From Deltaproteobacteria bacterium (GTDB lineage Bacteria; Myxococcota_A; Polyangia; Polyangiales; Houyiibacteriaceae), in contig QMMB01000074.1 of the NCBI GenBank assembly GCA_003647035.1, positions 1 through 10,221 on the forward strand: DNA of 10,221 nt, in the 5' to 3' direction. Both the position numbers and the translations under genes were made by a program. Each line of letters starts with the position of its first letter. Within the stretch, counting starts at the first letter, position 1. Below are positions 1 to 5,464 of this stretch, piece after piece. The notes beneath the pieces were generated by a model. It did no database searches and was not told the DNA's origin. It saw nothing but the letters and a program-made list of their open reading frames with translations.

Positions 1-449
1 CGTACTTCGAGCTCGAGCTTGCCGCCCGTCTCGACGACTTCTACGCATCGGTCGAAGGTGCCGGCGGGCGTCTCGACGGTCATATCAATCGAAACCAACC
101 GCGCCGTGCGGCCCCCGCGGCCAGGCCACGTAGCGCCTTCGACTAGGGGCGCGCGAATCAGCCACACATCGCCGGGCGGCACACGAATGCCCTCAGGCAG
201 CACCTCGTAGCGCACGACTGCACGGCCTGTGTGCACCTCTGCGATGTGCCCATCGAACGCCTCGACTCGAGCGATCCCAAGGGTCGTCAACGAATCGCCG
301 GTGTCGACATCGTAGGACCACGCATTGCCCGTCCGCAGCGGGTAGAGATCGCTGGGTTCGATCGTTGCGCGCGATGACGGCGGCGGACTTTGGCCCGCGC
401 AAGCCACTAGGCAACAGAAAGCCCCTAGGAAACAAGGAAGCGCCGCCAT
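1..449 (-). CDS. Putative lipoprotein, C-terminus cut off by the window edge
   Basis: This is an open minus-strand frame of about 149 residues that leaves the window at base 1. From the ATG at 449 it begins with a short hydrophobic stretch ending in the lipobox LVAC (Cys17 would be lipidated), followed by a Ser/Pro-rich linker. The body contains a segment reading YPLRTGNAWSYDV and then strand-rich sequence with no enzyme motif that I recognise. I infer a secreted lipoprotein anchored in a membrane; the function is unknown. The start is uncertain: in-frame ATGs also lie at 473 and 515. Only the start at 515 adds positive charges before the hydrophobic stretch, but its AGGAGG (complement of 532-537) is 16 bases away, which is too far for normal use. 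The gene is divergent from the receiver gene at 552. Confidence 0.62.
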   Translation of the reverse strand, partial: MAALPCFLGAFCCLVACAGQSPPPSSRATIEPSDLYPLRTGNAWSYDVDTGDSLTTLGIARVEAFDGHIAEVHTGRAVVRYEVLPEGIRVPPGDVWLIRAPLVEGATWPGRGGRTARLVSIDMTVETPAGTFDRCVEVVETGGKLELEV

Positions 450-532
450 GGCAGCCCAGGAACCGGAGGTCATACGAGGTGAGCGTAGCAGCTCCCATGT
501 AGGCAGTGACCGCATATTCGCGATGAGCAAGC

Positions 533-552
533 CTCCTGTTAGGATGCAGGAG
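533..552 (+). promoter_or_regulatory. Small hairpin enclosing the ribosome-binding site of the receiver gene
   Basis: CTCCTG (533-538) and CAGGAG (547-552) are perfect inverted copies separated by eight bases. The loop carries AGGA (541-544), which lies seven bases before the GTG start and is the best Shine-Dalgarno match. The last stem base is the G of the GTG codon. The structure is seen directly in the sequence. A role in lowering or tuning translation is inference, and a six-base stem can arise by chance. Confidence 0.25.
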
Positions 553-941
553 TGCCCGCGAAGAAAACGATTCTCGTTCTCGACGACGATCCCTCGGTGC
601 GGCAGATGCTCGACGTCATGCTCGAGCAGGACGGGCATGCGGTCATCACGTCGGGCGACGTGCGCTCGGCGCTGGCCCAGTGCGCAGTACAACTCCCAGA
701 CCTGATGGTCGTCGACCTGATGCTCCCGATCGAAGACGGTGAGATGTTCGTCCGGGAGTTCCGCCGTCGCTGGAGGCATGCCGACGTGCCGGTGATACTC
801 CTGAGCGCCAGCACCGCGCGAAACGAGATCGCGCGCCGTCTCAGCGTCGAAGCCACGCTCCCAAAGCCGTTTTTGGCCGAGGACTTGCGCGAGCTCGTCG
901 CGGGCCTGTTCCAAGACCGTGAGACGGTTGCAGCCGGCTGA
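552..941 (+). CDS. Stand-alone response regulator receiver domain protein
   Basis: The 129-residue product is a single CheY-type receiver domain with no output domain. Acidic residues D11-D13 follow the first strand (ILVLDDD). D55, in VVDLMLP, is the predicted phosphoacceptor. S85 is the switch Ser/Thr and K105, in LPKPF, is the conserved lysine, so all the residues needed for phosphorylation are present. The GTG start is preceded by AGGA at seven bases, and no ATG occurs in frame nearby. Such proteins relay phosphate from a histidine kinase to a partner protein in the cytoplasm. No kinase gene is visible in the window, so the partner is unknown. The SDR gene starts 32 bases after the stop, and the two are probably cotranscribed. 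Confidence 0.93.
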   Translation: MPAKKTILVLDDDPSVRQMLDVMLEQDGHAVITSGDVRSALAQCAVQLPDLMVVDLMLPIEDGEMFVREFRRRWRHADVPVILLSASTARNEIARRLSVEATLPKPFLAEDLRELVAGLFQDRETVAAG

Positions 942-973
942 CAATCCAATCGTCGCGTCTCACGCGGCGTGGT

Positions 974-1816
974 ATGAGCGGCGGCATGGATCAGGTGTAC
1001 GCCGATGGGTTGTTCTGCGACGAGGTTGTCTTGATCACGGGCGGCGGGACGGGCATCGGCCTCGTCGCGGCGACGGAAATGGGACTGTTGGGAGCCAAGG
1101 TCGCGATCTGCGGACGGCGCCCCGACCCGTTGAAGAGCGCTGTAGCCGAGCTCGCCTCCAAGGGCATCGAGGCCTTTGGCGCCCCATGCGATATCCGAGA
1201 GCCCGATGCGATCGCAGCTTACGTAGACTCGGTCCTCGAACGCTTTGGCCGCATCGACGTGCTGATCAACAACGCGGGCGGTCAGTTCCCCACCACCGCC
1301 GAGGCTCTCTCGCCCAAAGGATTCGCCGCCGTCATTCGCAACAACCTCATCGGCACCTGGAGCATCACACACGCCGTCGCGACCAAGGCCATGATCCCAC
1401 AGAAGCGAGGGCGAATCGTCAGTGTGATCGCGCAGATCAACCGCGGATTCCCCGGCATGGTGCACACTGGCGCGGCTCGCGCAGGCGTGGACAACATGAC
1501 CAAAACGCTCGCGGTGGAGTGGGCCATCCACGGCATCCGGGTCAACGCAGTGGCGCCCGGTGTGATCGTCACGAGCGGCACGAAGCAGTACCCGCCCGAG
1601 CTCCTCGACAACGCGGAGAAAGCCAACCCCCTGCGCCGGCTCGGCACCGCGGAGGAAGTCTCTCATCTAATCACGTACCTCGCTTCACGGTACGCTGATT
1701 TCGTGGCGGGCCAGACGTTCTACATCGACGGGGGAGCCAGCGTCTGGGGCGAGAACTGGTTCATTCCCGACGACGTGCCGAAGTTCCCCCCCTACCCGGT
1801 CCCCGACCGGAGTTAG
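974..1816 (+). CDS. Short-chain dehydrogenase/reductase of the PECR / AtuG type
   Basis: The 280-residue protein has a Rossmann fold with the cofactor motif TGGGTGIG (residues 22-29), GRRPDP after the second strand (47-52; the basic residues may favour NADPH) and NNAG (99-102). The usual YxxxK catalytic pair is absent. The matching segment reads GFPGMVHTGAARAGVDNMTK (158-177), which closely resembles peroxisomal trans-2-enoyl-CoA reductase (PECR) as I recall it, where the same SGAARAG-type segment replaces the motif. IDGG (251-254) and a short proline-rich tail end the protein. Family knowledge suggests reduction of a 2-enoyl-CoA, or oxidoreduction of a terpenoid alcohol or aldehyde as in the AtuG branch; the substrate is not settled. 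The start could be ATG 974 or ATG 986, since neither has a strong ribosome-binding site. It follows the receiver gene closely. Confidence 0.9.
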   Translation: MSGGMDQVYADGLFCDEVVLITGGGTGIGLVAATEMGLLGAKVAICGRRPDPLKSAVAELASKGIEAFGAPCDIREPDAIAAYVDSVLERFGRIDVLINNAGGQFPTTAEALSPKGFAAVIRNNLIGTWSITHAVATKAMIPQKRGRIVSVIAQINRGFPGMVHTGAARAGVDNMTKTLAVEWAIHGIRVNAVAPGVIVTSGTKQYPPELLDNAEKANPLRRLGTAEEVSHLITYLASRYADFVAGQTFYIDGGASVWGENWFIPDDVPKFPPYPVPDRS

Positions 1817-1834
1817 GCCGGGTTCGCGCTCGGC
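1817..1834. terminator. Possible weak hairpin between convergent SDR and tatC genes
   Basis: GCCGGG (1817-1822) can pair with CTCGGC (1829-1834), including one G-T pair, around a six-base loop. It sits directly after the SDR stop codon and just beyond the tatC stop at 1840-1842. No T-run follows on either strand, so it does not meet the standard intrinsic-terminator pattern. Its position between convergent genes is the main support. Confidence 0.25.
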
Positions 1835-1839
1835 GTGGT

Positions 1840-2640
1840 CTAGGGAGCTGGCTTTTTCTGAAACACGCTGAGCAGGTATGCGCAGCCAACCCCAACGAAG
1901 TAAAGCAGCACGAGCGGGACGAGCATCATCACCATCGTGTAGACGTCCTGTGGCGTCAGCAGCATCGAGATGAATGCTGCGCACACGATCCACCAGCGCG
2001 AGAACTTCAGCAGCTGCTGCCAAGTCACCATGCCCGCGCCGGCGAGAAAAGTTACGATGACAGGGACCTCGAAGACGATGCCAAACGCCAGCAACATCCG
2101 GCGGAAGAACGGCATATAGTCTTTGACGAAGAGCGTCGCGACCAAAGTCTCGTCGCTGAAACCGAGCAAGACGGTGAACGCCTCGGGGAACACGAGCTTG
2201 TACCCAAACACCGCCCCACCGACGAAGCACACGGTCGACGCGACGATGAACGGAATGGCAAGCGCCTTCTCTTTCTTGTACAGCCCGGGTGCGATGAACA
2301 TCCACAGTTGCCAGAAGATCCACGGGGATGCGAGGAGCACGCCCACAACGAGGGAGTTCTTCATGTACATCATGAAGGCGTCCGCCGGCCCCGAGAATCG
2401 CAAGACGGCGTGCCCGGGCAGTTCGAGCTTGTCCCAAGCTGGCTGAAGCGGTGCAACCAAGAAGTCCTTGATCTCTTTCTTGAAGAACCAACCGATCGCA
2501 ACGGCGGGAACCAACGCGAGGAGCGAGCGCAACAAACGCGAACGGAGCTCGCCCAGGTGCTCGAAGAACGTCATCGCTTCATCATGGTCCGGGACCGGCG
2601 GCAGCTGCGGCTCCGGGATTTGGATCTGCTCGGAGGTCAT
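1840..2640 (-). CDS. tatC: Sec-independent protein translocase subunit TatC
   Basis: The 266-residue inner-membrane protein has the TatC pattern of about six hydrophobic segments. With TatB it forms the receptor for twin-arginine signal peptides. Family landmarks are FFEHLGELRSRL (25-36, cytoplasmic N-terminus with the conserved Glu-Leu-Arg), LYKKEK (120-125, carrying the Glu that matches E. coli E103), FEVPV (190-194, matching E. coli E170) and LTPQDV (228-233). An N-terminal extension of about 20 polar, proline-rich residues precedes the core. Near the end, LLYFVG (245-250) has Phe where the family usually has Glu (LxE). The ATG overlaps the tatB stop as ATGA, which points to translational coupling. 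GAGG also lies about 12 bases upstream within tatB. Confidence 0.97.
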   Translation of the reverse strand: MTSEQIQIPEPQLPPVPDHDEAMTFFEHLGELRSRLLRSLLALVPAVAIGWFFKKEIKDFLVAPLQPAWDKLELPGHAVLRFSGPADAFMMYMKNSLVVGVLLASPWIFWQLWMFIAPGLYKKEKALAIPFIVASTVCFVGGAVFGYKLVFPEAFTVLLGFSDETLVATLFVKDYMPFFRRMLLAFGIVFEVPVIVTFLAGAGMVTWQQLLKFSRWWIVCAAFISMLLTPQDVYTMVMMLVPLVLLYFVGVGCAYLLSVFQKKPAP

Positions 2641-3029
2641 GGACGCTTTGCCTCAGTCGGCACATCGGCATCGGCCGGAGGCTTGGGATCACCGGACGCA
2701 GGTGTCGGCGCGGCCGCGCTCGCTGCCTCCTCGCCCTCCGGTGCAGACTCGGTGGTTGCCTCGGCACTTGGCGGCGGCGGCTGCGGTGCCTCGTCCGGCA
2801 CTGGAACGGGCTTCGCTCTTGGGGGACGGACCGGAGGAGCACGAAACGGGTCCCCCTCACGCATGAGATCATCGAGCCCAATCGCGTCCTTGAACTCGCG
2901 GCTGGCGTTGCGAACTTGGCGAAGCCCCTTGCCGACCGTTCGCATGAACGTGGGTAGCTTGTCCGGGCCCACCGCCAGCAAGACGATCACCAGAAAGAAG
3001 GCTAATTCGGTTGGACCAATGCCAAACAT
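2637..3029 (-). CDS. tatB: Twin-arginine translocase subunit TatB (TatA/B family)
   Basis: The 130-residue protein starts MFGIGPTELAFF, the expected extreme N-terminus of the family. It has Glu8 in the membrane helix (about residues 6-21), the Gly-Pro hinge GPDKLP (21-26) and an amphipathic helix (about 27-52). The rest is a proline/alanine-rich, probably disordered tail. The GP hinge and tail length favour TatB over TatA, which usually has a Phe-Gly hinge. I chose the ATG at 3029 because the family begins at the membrane helix; the frame stays open upstream to 3104, but those residues are unlike any Tat protein. The ribosome-binding site is weak (GGGG). The gene lies 91 bases after the chemoreceptor-like gene and overlaps tatC by four bases. 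No tatA is seen in the window. Confidence 0.9.
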   Translation of the reverse strand: MFGIGPTELAFFLVIVLLAVGPDKLPTFMRTVGKGLRQVRNASREFKDAIGLDDLMREGDPFRAPPVRPPRAKPVPVPDEAPQPPPPSAEATTESAPEGEEAASAAAPTPASGDPKPPADADVPTEAKRP

Positions 3030-3120
3030 GAGCCCCAAAGATGAATCGTTGCACCCCCGAAAGGCAACCGGAGGCGCCGGCGGGTCGTTTCCGGGACCAA
3101 CCACCCTGGTTTGACGCGAG

Positions 3121-4650
3121 TCACGACGCGAAACGAATCTGACGAAGCCGCTCGAGCCCTCGATTCATGCCGCGGACCCGCCTTTCGTACTCGCGTGTCA
3201 GCTCCTGAATACGGTTCGCCGCGGCCAGAGTCTCGTCCGAGCTCTCCAAATGCTTCCGGTGGGACTGGTGTAGCTCCAGGACCATGTCGGAAATATGCTC
3301 AATGGCCCCAGTCATCTGGCGCCCGCCCTCGGCCTGCTCCTGGCTAGCGCGCTCCATCTGCTGCGTGATCAAACGCATGTTGTCCGCGCTCCGCATGATC
3401 AGCTCCGACCCGCGCGCCTGCTCGGCAGTCGCCGCTGCGATCTGCTGAACCGTCTCCGCGATGCGTCCGATCGCATCGGTCACCTGCTTCGAGCCCTTCG
3501 CCTGCTCAACTGTAGCCCGCGCAATGCCACGCACCATCGCCGTCGACTGCCGGGACGACTCCAAGATCTTTTTCAGTGCGCCCTCGGCCTCTGCACTCAC
3601 GGTGACACCCCGGTCCACTGTACTGGCGCCGCGCTCGACCGCTTCAATCGCGTTCTTCGTCTCTGCTTGAATCGTTTTGATCAGCTCGGCGATCTCTTTG
3701 GTCGAGGCGCCCGCGCGTTCGGCGAGGTCCTTGATCTCGTCCGCAACGACCGCAAAACCCTTTCCGTGCTCGCCGGCCTGCGCAGCGATGATCGCCGCAT
3801 TCAGGGCGAGTAGGTTGGTTTGCTCCGCCACGTCGTCGATGACGTTCAAGATGTCGCCAATCGCCTCGATACGATCGCCCAAGTTGGAGATCGTGCTCAC
3901 CGCCTGCAGCGATGACGTCTTGATTCGGTTGATCTCGTCGGTGATCTTGTGAATTGATTCCGCGCCTGTTTCCGCGTCGCTGGCCACTTTCTCCGAAAGA
4001 CGCGCAGTTTCGTTGGCGTTCGACTGAACCTGACCGATCGAGACATCCATCTCGTTCATCGAAGACGAAGTCTCTTCTGCGGTCAGGGCTAAGCCATCGA
4101 CGTTCCGCGCGACCTCTTTAATGCTGTACGTCATCTCCTCGATCGACGACGCGGTCTCGCGAACGCTCGATCCGAGGTTCCCCATGTTCTCCGCAACCTC
4201 GTGGTTCGTCGCCGTCATTTGCAGGATGCTCGACGCACTCTCTTCGGTGCTCGACGACAGGGCCTCTACGCGATCGCTGATCGCCTGCAGCGAGATCGCC
4301 ATCGATTTGAGGGCGCGGGCTGTTTCTTCGACAGCCACCATCTGCTCACCGAGGCCGCTCGAAAGCGCCTTCACGTTCTCGCCGATGACGTCTTCCACCT
4401 GTTCGATCTCGTCATGGATCGATCGAATCTGAGCATCGACCTCCTCGACGTCGATCGATGCGGGCAGACCCGATGCGATGATCAGCAGGCCCAGCACGCC
4501 GAGGACGGCGGCAACGACGCCCGCAATAGAGGCTCCCTGTGCGCCGGCCAACACGCCCGAGGCAACCCCGACGGGCCCCACGACAAACGCGAGTGCGAAG
4601 CACAGGAAACCCGGAACGAGATAGCGACTCTTGGCGATTGCCCGAAACAT
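3121..4650 (-). CDS. Methyl-accepting chemotaxis-type protein without a sensor domain
   Basis: The 509-residue product has two hydrophobic segments (about 10-32 and 38-61) joined by a very short loop, so there is no periplasmic ligand domain and no clear HAMP. A long coiled coil follows, rich in Ser, Glu and Ala (about 70-500). The kinase-contacting hairpin tip lies at about 271-310: AEQTNLLALNAAIIAAQAGE (275-294), then GKGFAVVADEI. Family members pass signals through CheW to a CheA kinase. Most have NAAIEAARAGE at the tip; here Ile and Gln replace Glu and Arg. No CheB/CheR-binding pentapeptide is present at the C-terminus. ATG 4650 has GGGGGA just upstream and begins right before the membrane segment. 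An upstream TTG at 4701 is open but lies in an inverted repeat and is less likely. Gliding motility, chemotaxis or another Che-like pathway are all possible roles. Confidence 0.92.
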   Translation of the reverse strand: MFRAIAKSRYLVPGFLCFALAFVVGPVGVASGVLAGAQGASIAGVVAAVLGVLGLLIIASGLPASIDVEEVDAQIRSIHDEIEQVEDVIGENVKALSSGLGEQMVAVEETARALKSMAISLQAISDRVEALSSSTEESASSILQMTATNHEVAENMGNLGSSVRETASSIEEMTYSIKEVARNVDGLALTAEETSSSMNEMDVSIGQVQSNANETARLSEKVASDAETGAESIHKITDEINRIKTSSLQAVSTISNLGDRIEAIGDILNVIDDVAEQTNLLALNAAIIAAQAGEHGKGFAVVADEIKDLAERAGASTKEIAELIKTIQAETKNAIEAVERGASTVDRGVTVSAEAEGALKKILESSRQSTAMVRGIARATVEQAKGSKQVTDAIGRIAETVQQIAAATAEQARGSELIMRSADNMRLITQQMERASQEQAEGGRQMTGAIEHISDMVLELHQSHRKHLESSDETLAAANRIQELTREYERRVRGMNRGLERLRQIRFAS

Positions 4651-4699
4651 GATCCCCCGTGAACGATTACCAGAGTATCGAACCCTGGGAGTGCCGGGC

Positions 4700-4748
4700 A
4701 AGTTCCCCCGCTCCTTCGTGCAACGCCCACGACCGAAGTGGGGAACTT
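4700..4748 (-). terminator. Inverted repeat just after the SCP2-like gene; possible terminator or mRNA structure
   Basis: AAGTTCCCC (4700-4708) and GGGGAACTT (4740-4748) are perfect nine-base inverted copies. Inside them CTTCG (4714-4718) pairs with CGAAG (4734-4738), giving a long two-part stem. Read on the minus strand it begins four bases after the stop codon of the SCP2-like gene and ends 49 bases before the chemoreceptor start. No T-run follows, so it is not a classic intrinsic terminator. It could instead protect the upstream mRNA end, fold in the leader of the next gene or act as a protein-binding dyad. Confidence 0.4.
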
Positions 4749-4752
4749 CCGT

Positions 4753-5388
4753 TCAGAGGGGGTTGGTCAGGAGCTGCATCGAGAGTTGAAGCGCAAGGGA
4801 GTAATCACCCTCCATTTTGAGCTTGCCGCCCAAAAAGAGCTCTTGAATGGTGAGCTCGCCGCGCTGGACCATCTCCAGATCCGAGAACTGCAGCTCCGCC
4901 GTGAAACCGGGCTCTTTCGGCACCTCCGGGACGTTGAAGCCGACGCGAACCTCGACATCACCGAGGTCGGGGACCCCCCGAAGCGTGACGAAGGTGGTCA
5001 TGGGCCGCCCCGCGAGCGCGTCCTCGAATCGCTTCGAAGAAGTCTGAGCAGCGCCGATGGCCACCTCATCATCCTCGAAAGCGCCGGCTTTGGTGATTTC
5101 CGCGAGCAACAGGGCGGCGGCATCGCCCGGTAGGGACGCCACGATCCTGATGGACACCCCCTCGCCGGGAGCATCGCCCGAGCTGAGCACCCCTGCGCTC
5201 GCCGATAACACGATGGGCGGCTCATCGTCGATCTGAAGGCTGGCCGCACCTGTGACGCCTTTCACGTCGTCCAGAATGCGCTGGGCACGCTCGTCGCCCC
5301 CCGACGCGCGGCTCTCGAGAACTTCCACCCCCCGGGCGAAAAGCTTGGGAAAGCTCTCCCGGAGGAACTCCATGGGTAAAATCGTCAT
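4753..5388 (-). CDS. SCP2 (sterol carrier protein 2)-like domain protein
   Basis: The predicted protein has 211 residues, with no signal peptide or membrane helix. The N-terminal part (about 6-45) looks helical and charged. The C-terminal part (about 145-207) resembles the end of SCP2 domains: strands leading into LTIQELFLGGKLKMEGDYSL (179-198), where a Gly-rich turn, Lys and EGD are followed by a hydrophobic helix (LALQLSMQLL). In that family the fold holds a lipid or other hydrophobic ligand in a tunnel. The assignment rests on pattern only, and the middle of the protein (about 50-140) is not convincing on its own. Alternative starts are ATG 5373 and ATG 5457; none has a good ribosome-binding site. 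I prefer 5388 because it leaves room for a promoter shared with the divergent gene at 5465. Confidence 0.68.
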   Translation of the reverse strand: MTILPMEFLRESFPKLFARGVEVLESRASGGDERAQRILDDVKGVTGAASLQIDDEPPIVLSASAGVLSSGDAPGEGVSIRIVASLPGDAAALLLAEITKAGAFEDDEVAIGAAQTSSKRFEDALAGRPMTTFVTLRGVPDLGDVEVRVGFNVPEVPKEPGFTAELQFSDLEMVQRGELTIQELFLGGKLKMEGDYSLALQLSMQLLTNPL

Positions 5389-5464
5389 GCGGCGCGGAGT
5401 GTAGCCAACAACGCGGAACGCACCAAGCTGGCGAAATCGGACAGAATCAGCCACCATCTCGACG

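Noticed and set aside
539..1666. Long minus-strand open frame of 375 codons
   Set aside because: It lies opposite the receiver and SDR genes, whose proteins carry clear family motifs. The translation is Arg/His/Ser-rich with no recognisable domain, as expected for antisense frames in GC-rich DNA.
3071..3114. Short stems (CCGGA/TCCGG and AACCA/TGGTT) between the chemoreceptor and tatB genes
   Set aside because: The stems are only five bases with no T-run. GC-rich sequence gives many such pairs, so no terminator was called.
4651..4701. TTG start at 4701 for the chemoreceptor-like gene
   Set aside because: It adds 17 unlikely residues before the membrane segment and overlaps an inverted repeat. 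ATG 4650 has GGGGGA directly upstream.
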